From contig JADJHD010000007.1 in the NCBI GenBank assembly GCA_016707705.1, positions 62,001 to 126,000 of the forward strand: 64,000 nt of DNA. The letters are read 5' to 3'. Position 1 is the first letter of the stretch; the number at the start of each line of letters is the position of its first letter. This document shows positions 56,097 to 64,000 of this stretch, one piece after another. The notes under the pieces are model-generated. The model worked only from the letters and a program-made list of their open reading frames with translations. It was not told the origin of the DNA and ran no database searches. Both the position numbers and the translations under genes were made by a program. This DNA is from Bacteroidales bacterium. Lineage in GTDB: Bacteria; Bacteroidota; Bacteroidia; Bacteroidales; UBA4417.

Positions 56097-56860
56097 AAAT
56101 CCCATTTCTTAACCTGTCCCCCATGCATCTGGAAATCAAAACCCAGATGCAGGATGCATTTGCTTCAGTATATGACAGCAACTGGTTTATTATGGGCGGG
56201 CAACTCTCAAGCTTTGAAAAAGCCTATGCGGGATTCAACCAGACAAAATATGCCATCGGAGTCAGCAATGGGCTTGATGCCCTTTTCCTGGCGCTCAAAG
56301 CTTTGGGAATTGGAACTGGTGATGAAGTCATAGTTCCATCCAATACTTACATTGCCTCATTGCTTGCAATAAGCTATACCGGGGCAACACCAATACTTGC
56401 AGAACCTGATTCCGAAACCTGCAATATTGATCCTGCTCAGATCTCTGCAATTATTACTTCCAGGACCAAGGCAATTTTGCCTGTTCATCTCTATGGTCAA
56501 GCCTGCAAAATGGACACCATTATGGAAATAGCCGGTAAGCATGGATTGTATGTGATAGAAGACAATGCACAGGCTCACGGAGCGAGTTTCAAAGGAAAAC
56601 TAACCGGAAGCTGGGGAAATGTAAATGGAACAAGTTTCTATCCGGGTAAAAACCTCGGAGCTTTGGGTGACGGTGGGGCAGTAACCACTGATTCAGATGA
56701 TCTTGCCCAAAAAGTGAATATGCTCAGGAACTATGGTTCCCTTGAAAAGTATAAACATGATATCATCGGGCATAATATGCGACTGGATGAGATGCAGGCT
56801 GCCTTTCTTGAGGTGAAGCTAAAGTATATTCAGAACTGGACCCGACAAGGCAGGAGATAG
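56093..56860 (+). pseudogene. fdtB: DegT/DnrJ/EryC1/StrS sugar aminotransferase, 5' part (frameshifted)
   Basis: N-terminal two thirds of a PLP-dependent sugar aminotransferase (FdtB/QdtB type). It has the GVSNGLDALFLAL cofactor loop, the VIEDNAQAHGA aspartate, and PLP lysine K186 in YPGKNLGALGDGG. After QNWTRQ the frame continues to a TAG at 56858-56860. The remaining family sequence (RQEIAAFYLQYL) resumes in another frame at 56848. Inserting one base near 56845-56850 restores a protein of about 367 aa, the normal family length. Confidence 0.85.
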
Positions 56861-57195
56861 CTGCATTTTACCTGCAGTACCTGAAAAACTGTGGCGATCT
56901 TATTTTGCCGGCGACAGCAGCTCATTCAACCCATGTTTACCACTTATTTGTGATAAGAACTCATAAAAGGGCAGCCTTGCAGGAATTTCTGGCTTCAAAG
57001 GGAATTGGCAGCATGATACATTACCCCATTCCTCCGCACCTTCAAAAAGCATATGAGTCGCTGGGGCATAAAAAAGGAGCCTTCCCCATTGCCGAAGAAA
57101 TTGCAGAAACCTGTTTGAGTTTACCACTATGGCCGGGAATGTCGAATGACCAACTGGAATACACGGTTGAAACAATCAGAGAATTCTACAAATAA
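56848..57195 (+). pseudogene. fdtB: DegT/DnrJ/EryC1/StrS sugar aminotransferase, 3' part (frameshifted)
   Basis: C-terminal domain of the preceding aminotransferase in a shifted frame, from RQEIAAFYLQ. It includes VYHLFVIRTHKR, the conserved IHYPIPPHLQKAY and the closing ETCLSLPLWPGM segment. It ends with TAA at 57195. Conservation on both sides of the break suggests a very recent lesion or sequence error. If the lesion is real, the cell would not make its 3-amino sugar unless another aminotransferase substitutes. Confidence 0.83.
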
Positions 57196-57241
57196 CCTTG
57201 CCTGAATATCAAGGATATATTTAACCTATACCAACTTAGCT

Positions 57242-58168
57242 ATGCCGCTCCTTTCCTATATAATACCCTGCTATTACAATGAAGGTAACATTCCGGTTAC
57301 CAAGAAAGAACTGATTCAAAATGAGAGTCTCTTTCCTCCGGATGTGAAATTTGAATACATCATGGTGGATGATGGCTCCAAGGATGGAACGCTGAATGAA
57401 CTTTTGAAGTTTCGGGATGAATATCCTGATAAGGTGAAGGTAGTCAAGCTTTCAGGCAACTTCGGCTCATACAATGCAATTCTTGCCGGAATGAACTATG
57501 CCTGGGGTGATTGCAATGTTATACTTGCAGCCGACCTTCAGGATCCGCCTGAATTAATCCCTCAGATGTATGAATATTGGGCAAAGGGGATAAAACTGGT
57601 AATTGCCAACCGGCAGGACAGGGAGGAATCGTTTTTCCAGAAGATGTTCTCCAACTCCTACCATTTCATGATAAAGAAATTTGCATTGAAGAATGTACCC
57701 AAGGGAGGATTTGATCTGGTACTATTCGACAGTCAGCTAAGGGACGAGGTTGTTCGCATCAATGAGAAAAACACCAATCAGATATACCTGCTTTCCTGGC
57801 TGAACTATGATTTTGTAAATATTCCCTATACCAGAAAGAAAAGGGATATTGGAAAATCACGCTGGACTCTGCAAAAGAAAATCAAGCTATTTGTAGACTC
57901 TTTTGTTTCGTTTTCTTTCTTTCCAATCCGGTTAATAAGTGTAACTGGATTAATACTCGGATTAATATCATTCCTGTATGGAATGTTTGTTATTTACGCT
58001 AAAATTACCGGACTGGTTCCAATTCAGGGATGGACCGCGATTATGGTAGTTCTGCTGTTGGTATCTTCCTTCCAGATGGTAGCTTTGGGCATTATTGGTG
58101 AATATGTATGGAGGGCAATGGATGCATCCAGAAAAAGACCTAATTTTGTCATCGACAAAGTTTACTGA
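57242..58168 (+). CDS. DPM1/GtrB-like polyprenyl-phosphate glycosyltransferase
   Basis: Membrane-anchored GT2 of 308 aa. The catalytic domain has VDDGSKDGT (42-50) and ADLQDPPE (97-104), the hallmark of GtrB/DPM1 enzymes. Two C-terminal membrane helices (about 222-250 and 260-285) follow, as in bactoprenol-phosphate glucosyltransferases. It would make polyprenyl-phosphate-hexose for GT-C transferases. It lies 46 nt after the aminotransferase. Confidence 0.88.
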   Translation: MPLLSYIIPCYYNEGNIPVTKKELIQNESLFPPDVKFEYIMVDDGSKDGTLNELLKFRDEYPDKVKVVKLSGNFGSYNAILAGMNYAWGDCNVILAADLQDPPELIPQMYEYWAKGIKLVIANRQDREESFFQKMFSNSYHFMIKKFALKNVPKGGFDLVLFDSQLRDEVVRINEKNTNQIYLLSWLNYDFVNIPYTRKKRDIGKSRWTLQKKIKLFVDSFVSFSFFPIRLISVTGLILGLISFLYGMFVIYAKITGLVPIQGWTAIMVVLLLVSSFQMVALGIIGEYVWRAMDASRKRPNFVIDKVY

Positions 58169-58255
58169 GCTTTCTAAACTATCAGTTTTTACTATTTACA
58201 ACTGAACATTTCTCTCCTCATTCGGTTTGGGTTTCTTATATAATTATCTAAATAT

Positions 58256-58897
58256 ATGAAAATTATAATTCCAGATAAGAGCTTATTAGCCAAGACAGGT
58301 GATGTTGATTATTTCGACTGGAACTATAAGTTCCCTATCAAATACATACAGTTGTATCGTTTCAAAAGAATTGCCCGTTTATTGGGTGGAAAAAGATATA
58401 AAAATTTGCTTGAGGCTGGAACAGGCAGTGGAGTATTCCTTCCTGAGTTGAGCAGACATTGTGAAAAGTTGTACGCATTTGATATTCATAACAACTTCGA
58501 TCCCATTCGCAATCTACTTAAGCAATACAATCTGAATAATTACGACCTTCGCAGCCAGTCGCTTGAGAAGACTTCGTACGAGGATAAAACCTTTGATGCA
58601 ATTGTTGCTGTAAGTGTTCTGGAATTTGTTGACAATCTGGATCAGGCAATAGCTGAAATCAAGAGAATACTGAAGGATGACGGTGTATTTATTACGATTT
58701 GTCCGATGAAAAGCCGTTTCCTGGATTTTATTGTATCCCTGTATTCAACAAAGAAGCCGGAAGAGGAATTTGGAGAGTCCAGAATTTTTGTAGGGAAGAG
58801 TCTTGAACAGCATTTTAAGGTAGTAAAGAAGGGATACATGATACCTTTAATTGGCAGGTTCTTCCCTGTTTACACCCATTATAAACTCATGAAATGA
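58256..58897 (+). CDS. SAM-dependent methyltransferase
   Basis: Class I methyltransferase of 213 aa. Motif I is LLEAGTGSGVF (51-61), and AFDIHNNFD follows as the acidic strand region. AVSVLEFVDNLDQAIAEIKRIL is typical of the Methyltransf_11 group. It overlaps the following GT2 by 4 nt (ATGA). Substrate is unknown; glycan or lipid-linked sugar are both possible. Confidence 0.82.
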   Translation: MKIIIPDKSLLAKTGDVDYFDWNYKFPIKYIQLYRFKRIARLLGGKRYKNLLEAGTGSGVFLPELSRHCEKLYAFDIHNNFDPIRNLLKQYNLNNYDLRSQSLEKTSYEDKTFDAIVAVSVLEFVDNLDQAIAEIKRILKDDGVFITICPMKSRFLDFIVSLYSTKKPEEEFGESRIFVGKSLEQHFKVVKKGYMIPLIGRFFPVYTHYKLMK

Positions 58898-59955
58898 CCT
58901 CCCCTATGGAAGCTTTCAAAAGAACCTTTATCAGCATAATTCTTCCATGTTACAATGAAGAAGCAATTCTTGAAAATAACGTTCATGCAATTGTTGAATA
59001 TCTGGATTCAAAAAGTGAGAAATATGCCTGGGAGGTTCTGATCATTAATGACGGAAGCAAGGACAGGTCTGGTGAAATTGCTGACCGCATTTGCCAGAAA
59101 GATGACCGTGTAAGGGTTATTCATCATCCAACAAATTTGAATCTTGGGAGGGGACTGCAAACGGGATTTCTCAATTCAAAGGGAGAAATTCTAGTTGTTC
59201 TCGATATAGACCTGAGTTACTCTGCTGATCACATTGAGACCATGGTTGACAAGATGATTGCAACTTCAGCAGATATAGTAATTGCATCTCCCTATATGAA
59301 AGGAGGCAAGGTAACGGAAGTTCCATTCTCACGTATGATAATGAGCAAATGGGTGAACAAGCTGATGCGGATTGCAGCTCAGGAGAAGTACCATACTTTC
59401 ACCGGTATGGTCAGGGCATATCGTCGTGATTTCATCAGGAATGTCAATCTCAAGACAACTGACTACGAGATCAATCCTGAAATCATGTACAAGGCGATGA
59501 TTCTCAGAGCCCGGATTGTAGAGATTCCAGCTCACCTTGACTGGACAGAGCAGAATAAATTTCAGGGTAAGCGCACTTCAAGCATAAGGGTATTAAGGGG
59601 ATTGTTCTCCGGACTTATGTCAGCTTTTATATTCAGGCCCTATTTTTTCTTTGTATTGCTGGGAGGAATATTAATGGCTCTGTCCATGTACCAGATATTA
59701 TGGCTATTGGCAGACACCTTATCAACCTTATCCCAGATTCATGCTCAAAACATAGACATGGATTATCCATTTTCATACAGTCTGGCTTTACAATTCAGGA
59801 AAAACCCCCAATCTTTTCTGGTGGGAGGTATTACATTCCTTGCTGCCATTCAGTTTCTAAGCCTCGGATTTCTATCCTTGCAAAGCAAACGCTATTTCGA
59901 CGAGCTCTTTCATTTAGGAACCTCCTTGAAAAAGAATACCGGACCAAAAGAATAA
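58894..59955 (+). CDS. DPM1-like membrane-bound family 2 glycosyltransferase
   Basis: GT2 of 353 aa. NDGSKDRS is at 52-59 and the metal motif DID at 104-106 (LDIDLSYS). The acceptor region FTGMVRAYRR is followed by two hydrophobic stretches (about 245-270 and 310-330). It is similar to dolichol-phosphate mannosyltransferase-type enzymes but differs in sequence from the one at 57242, so the two may charge different sugars. It is the last gene of the polysaccharide block. Confidence 0.85.
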   Translation: MTSPMEAFKRTFISIILPCYNEEAILENNVHAIVEYLDSKSEKYAWEVLIINDGSKDRSGEIADRICQKDDRVRVIHHPTNLNLGRGLQTGFLNSKGEILVVLDIDLSYSADHIETMVDKMIATSADIVIASPYMKGGKVTEVPFSRMIMSKWVNKLMRIAAQEKYHTFTGMVRAYRRDFIRNVNLKTTDYEINPEIMYKAMILRARIVEIPAHLDWTEQNKFQGKRTSSIRVLRGLFSGLMSAFIFRPYFFFVLLGGILMALSMYQILWLLADTLSTLSQIHAQNIDMDYPFSYSLALQFRKNPQSFLVGGITFLAAIQFLSLGFLSLQSKRYFDELFHLGTSLKKNTGPKE

Positions 59956-60155
59956 CGGGACTTTTAAAGATTAAAACTCAGGTCTTCCATTGCTTTATAT
60001 CAATGAAAAAAGTGGATTTCTCCGACTTCCGCACCAACAATCTCCCATTTCAGGAAATCAATTCCATTTTGGGCCAACCTTCAATTAGGGTCATAAAAAC
60101 AGCAAATGTAATACACTGATTTAGAGCGTCTTTTAATTATTGGCAAACTTATTGA

Positions 60156-60189
60156 TGCCCGGTATACTCCTACCGGGCATTTATTTTTC
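60156..60189 (+). terminator. Rho-independent terminator closing the polysaccharide locus
   Basis: A perfect 10-bp GC-rich stem (60156-60165 with 60172-60181) has a 6-nt loop and is followed by TTATTTTTC. It lies about 200 nt after the last stop codon. The region 59956-60378 holds no supported gene; two frames of 75 and 139 codons there lack any recognisable domain. Confidence 0.85.
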
Positions 60190-60378
60190 CGGTGGAATAA
60201 AATGTATTCAGGACAAGCCCATCCCTAAGCTGAGTTTTGCCGGATACAATCTGAGAAACAATCAAACGGTAGAAAAACAAGCATTTTTCTCGAGACTACA
60301 CAACGCAAGTTTATACAAGACCATTATCAATTTTTCACACGGATACAACGCCCATCCGGATCAGTAAACTAAAACCTC

Positions 60379-60651
60379 ATGAAACTAAACTACCTAACAG
60401 CGTTTACCTCACTCGTAGTACTCCTGCTACTAACTTTACTTCCTCTAAGCGAAACAAAGGCGCAGACCTGGTATGATGCCAACTGGCTTTACAGAACACC
60501 TGTAAGTGTTGCCAATAGCGGTGCTTCTACACTCACCGACTATCAGGTAAAAATCAGTTTGCCTCCAACTTTCGATTATTCCCACGCCAATACTGATGGA
60601 TCAGATCTCAGGCTTACCTTGAGTGATGGAACCACTGAAATTTCTTTCTAG
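60379..60651 (+). pseudogene. DUF2341/Kelch surface protein, 5' fragment up to first in-frame TAG
   Basis: First 90 codons of a large secreted protein. The signal peptide has a hydrophobic core at about 10-24, cut after TKA. The start of a DUF2341 domain follows (TWYDANWLYRTPVSV; DGSDLRLTLSDG). TAG at 60649-60651 interrupts after EISF. The same frame continues without a shift as LEEWVVNSHATIWAK, the expected rest of the domain, where homologues have an aromatic residue. A TGG-to-TAG change would explain it. Confidence 0.75.
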
Positions 60652-61845
60652 CTTGAGGAATGGGTTGTTAACTCACATGCAACCATTTGGGCCAAGATTC
60701 CTTCACTTCCAGTGACTGGCACCTCCCTGTTCCTGTATTATGGAAACAGCTGGGCAGGCAGTGTAAGTGATGGACCATCTACATTCAGATTCTTTGATGA
60801 CTTTGAGACATGGAATGCAACCGCTGGTTCAACAGGCTGGACAGATTTGGCTTCTCTTCCAGAGCCGATTGCTGACCAAACATCCGCCGTGGTTGACGGT
60901 AAAATATATTCTTTCGGGGGGTATGCCGAAGGTCCAACAGACCCAGTTGATGACAGCTACTGTTATGACCCTACAAACGACAGCTGGACACAGAAAACTC
61001 CCATGCCTACACCTCGTTGGGGAATGGTTGGAGTAGAATTCGATGGTAAAATCTACGTGTTTGGTGGATTAACTGGAATTGGTACAGCTACCGGTGTTGC
61101 AAAAAATGAAGTATATGACCCAGTTACTGACACCTGGGACACTACCAAAAATGCCATTCCAGTTGGATTGGCTGATGAAGGAGTTATGGCAGTTAAGGTT
61201 GGAACCAAGATTCATCTTTTCCTTCTTTCTGCACATTATGAATATGATCCTGCAACAGACACCTATACCCCTAAAGCAAGTATGCCTACACCACGGTACT
61301 GGTCTACCTGCGCATTGGTAAACAACAAGATTTACATTATTGCCGGTTATGGCAATTGGGCTGTTGGAGTAAATGAAGCCTATGATATTGCAACCGACAC
61401 ATGGTCAACTAAAGCACGTCTCCCTATTAGTATTTGGGGAGCTACCCGTGAAAATCCAGTAATCAATGACAAAATCTATGTGGTTAATGGACTTGATGGC
61501 GCAAATTTCTATTACACTAATTATGAGTACGACCCAGCAACCAATTCATGGGCACTAAAGGGAAGTTCATCCCATTATCGTGATGGAATAGGTTGTGCAA
61601 TTCTGAATAATAAGATGTACCTCGTCGGGGGACGGAATGCCGGCTATAATCCAAATGGTCTTACTTTCCATGAAGTATACGATCCTTCAGCCGAGGTCAT
61701 GCCTGTATCAGACAAGTGGAGCTTTACAGGTGCCGGATATGTTACTGCTGAAACAGCAGCTAAATACAAGGGAAATTACGGAATGCAGATACAACAGCTG
61801 TCCCCTGCTCCTAACGAGCAGCTTGCACAATCATTGAATAGCTAG
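60652..61845 (+). pseudogene. DUF2341/Kelch surface protein, middle fragment between two in-frame TAGs
   Basis: Continuation in the same frame: the end of DUF2341 (IPSLPVTGTSLFLYYGN) and the opening strand of a jelly-roll domain (FRFFDDFETW). Six Kelch-type repeats follow (GKIYSFGGY, GKIYVFGGL, TKIHLFLLS, NKIYIIAGY, DKIYVVNGL, NKMYLVGGR), forming a probable six-blade propeller. The sequence then returns to the jelly-roll (DKWSFTGAGYV). TAG at 61843-61845 interrupts after SLNS, and the frame stays open beyond. Independent initiation at ATG 60712 would give a 377-residue product without a signal peptide. Confidence 0.72.
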
Positions 61846-64000
61846 GGCTCCAGCTATGCCCTTGATTACAACTGGAATCTCACACGCGACCTTGGCACAC
61901 AGTATTTCCCAAAACCTCAGGGACTTCTTACCCTTACCGAAACTGATCAGGATGGTTCTCTCTACTTCTACAATTCAAGCAACGTACCTTCAGTAAAATG
62001 GTACTCAACGGATTTTCAGACTTTACAGTCCAGCACTTATAATACCTGGCATAATGTTACGGTAGTTAGAAATGGATCGAGCAGCAAGGTTAGCTTTGAT
62101 AATAATAACTACAGTCCACTTACCGCAATTTCAGGCGGAACAGGAAAATTTCGCTTTGGATTGTATTTTGCGACCAAACAATATATTGATAATGTAAGGG
62201 TTAGGGCATGGGAAGGATTTGACCCGACAAGCAGTCTGGGCACAGAACAAATTCAGACTCCTCCTGCTGCACCAGTTCTGGTTTCACCAGCAAACGGCTC
62301 AGTTGGCAATTCCTTGAACCCTACATTCAGCTGGGAGCCCTCTTTCTCAGCGACTGAATATCATTTCCAACTTTCGGTTACACCCAATTTCCTTTTTGTG
62401 CTGGATATTACCGGAATTACGACCAACTTCGTTGAAGTTACCGGATTATCAAGCAATACAACCTATTACTGGAGAGTTAAAGCCGGAAGTCCACGTGGCT
62501 TTGGCGACTGGTCAGATGCATGGAGTTTTGTTACCTGTCCAAATGCCCCAACAATCTCTGCAGGCCCCGATCAGCAAGTTTGTGCTGACGCCGGAACAGT
62601 TACAATGGCAGGATTTTCTTTCAGCCATGCCAGCGGTGCAAGCTGGTCAGGTGGAAGCGGAAGCTGGAATGGAAACATCTACACTCCTACTCCAACTGAA
62701 GTCAGCAATGGTACTGTAACTCTCACCTATACAACCAACACAGCCGCTCCCTGCGGAGATGTCAGCGAAGATATGGTTGTTACCTTTATAGCTAATCCAG
62801 TGGCTACCTGGACAAATCTACTTACCGACCAATGTATCACCTCAAACACATACACACTTGTTGAAGGAAGTCCCGCAGGCGGAATCTTCAGTGGTGTTGG
62901 TGTTACTGGATCCAATTTCGATGCAACTATTGCCGGAACCGGAAGCCATACTATTTATTACACCTATACCGACCCTGCAACAAATTGCAGCTCTACTGCA
63001 AGCAACACCATTGTTGTGCGCGATCTTCCAGTTGTAACTTCTGGAACCTATGGACCTGTATGCATTGATGCAGCTGATATTACACTTGCTGGTGCACCTG
63101 CTGGTGGAAGCTGGGCAGGCAACGGAGTTTCAGGCACAATTGAAACAGGATTCGTTTTTGATCCTTCTGCAGGAACCCAAACTCTTACCTATTCATATAC
63201 TGATGCCTATTCCTGCTCCAATTCGGCACAGGTTACAATCAATGTAAATGCATTGCCTTCAGTAGACGCTGGTACATATTCAGCAGTTTGTTCTGATGCA
63301 TCAGATATTATTCTTGGTGGCACACCCGCTGGCGGAACCTGGACAGGAACCGGAGTTTCCGGTACAATTGAGACAGGATTCGTTTTCGATCCTTCAGCAG
63401 GATCACAGTCGCTAACGTATACTTACACCGATGGAAACAGTTGTGCAAATTCAGCTACAACAAGCATAACCATAAATGAATTACCAGTCCTGAATCCAGG
63501 AACATACGCAGCAGTTTGTGCAGATGCAGCAGATGTTGCATTGAGCGCTACTCCTGCAGGAGGCAGCTGGACAGGAACAGGAGTTTCCGGCAGCATTGAG
63601 TCAGGTTTCACATTTGACCCATCCTCCGGCACACAAACTCTAACCTACACCTATTCTGATGTAAACTCATGCAGCAATACTGCACAGGTTACCATCACGG
63701 TAAATGAATTACCGGTATTAAGCACCGGATCCTATGGCCCTGTATGCATAAATGCAGCAGATGTTGCACTTGCCGGAACACCAGCAGGTGGTACCTGGTC
63801 AGGTACAGGCGTTTCAGGAAGTATCGAAAGCGGATTCGTTTTTGATCCTTCAGCCGGCTCACAGATACTCACTTACTCATATACAGATGGCAATTCCTGT
63901 TCAAACACTGCACAGGCAAGCATCCTTGTAAATGACCTTCCTGAAGTTTCAGCCGGAACATATGCAGCAGTCTGCGTAAACGATGCCGACGTTGTACTGG
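61846..64000 (+). pseudogene. DUF2341/Kelch surface protein, 3' fragment with FN3 and tandem repeats (runs off window)
   Basis: The same reading frame is open from 61846 to the window end. It holds the remainder of the ConA/LamG-like jelly-roll (to about 62240, ending YIDNVRVRAWEG), a fibronectin type III-like domain (about 62257-62536, SWEPS...TYYWRVKA), two diverged cysteine-containing Ig/SprB-like modules (62540-63030), then exact 76-residue repeats. The C-terminus, probably with a T9SS signal, lies outside. Together with the two preceding fragments this is one gene broken by two nonsense codons, or a readthrough gene. Confidence 0.72.
63028..64000 (+). repeat. Exact 228-bp (76-aa) tandem repeats with paired cysteines
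   Basis: The tyrosine of the (G/S)(T/S)Y motif recurs at 63049, 63277, 63505, 63733 and 63961, exactly 228 bp apart each time. Each unit has GTY, a cysteine in VCxxAAD, PAGGxW, GTGVSG, FDPS(A/S)G, TYxYxD and a second cysteine in (S)C(S/A)N. The two cysteines per unit suggest one intradomain disulfide after export. Four complete copies and a partial fifth are visible. Confidence 0.85.

Noticed and set aside
59700..60119. 139-codon + strand frame overlapping the end of the last GT2 gene
   Set aside because: Most of it is an out-of-frame reading of the GT2, and the remainder has no recognisable feature.
60140..60367. 75-codon + strand frame
   Set aside because: It reads through the strong terminator hairpin at 60156-60181 and shows no domain.
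60379..64000. Genome-wide reassignment of TAG to an amino acid
   Set aside because: Several intact genes in the window end in TAG at their natural C-termini (for example at 29697, 41418, 42318, 49107, 50828 and 55145), so TAG is used as a normal stop.

Overview
The window is about 64 kb of AT-rich DNA in which every credible gene lies on the + strand. It is most consistent with a Bacteroidota (Bacteroidetes) chromosome. Three features point there: two giant secreted proteins end in type IX secretion (T9SS) type A C-terminal sorting domains, Shine-Dalgarno sequences are scarce, and the long cadherin-like and SprB/PKD-like adhesin repeats are typical of that phylum. No rRNA, tRNA, CRISPR array, integrase or insertion sequence was seen.

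Region 1 (1-23.4 kb) holds two tandem paralogous surface giants. Each has a signal peptide, an N-terminal right-handed parallel beta-helix resembling polysaccharide lyase family 9 (PL9), a long array of about 102-residue cadherin-like repeats and a T9SS tail. The first has 12 repeats (about 1858 aa). The second has 46 repeats (about 5695 aa) plus a second beta-helix before its tail. Strong hairpin terminators follow both genes. The last 20 repeats of the giant form five groups of four. Each group closes with a variant repeat that has lost the usual calcium-site residues, which is the most striking structural pattern in the window.

Region 2 (24.1-60.2 kb) is a large surface-polysaccharide locus. 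It encodes a Wza-like outer-membrane export lipoprotein, a Wzc-like co-polymerase/tyrosine autokinase, a Wzm/Wzt-type ABC exporter and an O-antigen polymerase/ligase-like membrane protein. It has about fourteen glycosyltransferases (four GT2, eight GT-B/GT4-like, two GT-C-like membrane enzymes). Tailoring and precursor genes include a left-handed beta-helix acyltransferase, an RmlD-like reductase, two methyltransferases, an AsnB-type amidotransferase next to a nucleotide-sugar dehydrogenase, a flavin oxidoreductase, a NodB-type deacetylase, and a 3-acetamido-3,6-dideoxyhexose cassette (two FdtA-like cupins, an acetyltransferase and a split aminotransferase). Genes mostly overlap or are closely spaced, and a strong terminator at 60156 closes the block. 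No flippase (Wzx) or initiating sugar-phosphate transferase is present.

Region 3 (60.4-64 kb) is the start of another large surface protein: DUF2341, a six-blade Kelch segment nested in a jelly-roll, FN3, then exact 76-residue tandem repeats running off the window. Its frame is interrupted by two in-frame TAG codons. Two genes in region 2 also carry single-base frameshifts, so either local gene decay or sequence error must be considered.

Taken together, the polysaccharide machinery probably builds a uronic-acid/amino-deoxysugar-containing surface glycan (possibly the lipopolysaccharide to which T9SS cargo is attached). The flanking giants would be surface proteins whose lyase-like heads may act on uronate polysaccharides, self or foreign. 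These functional links are inference.
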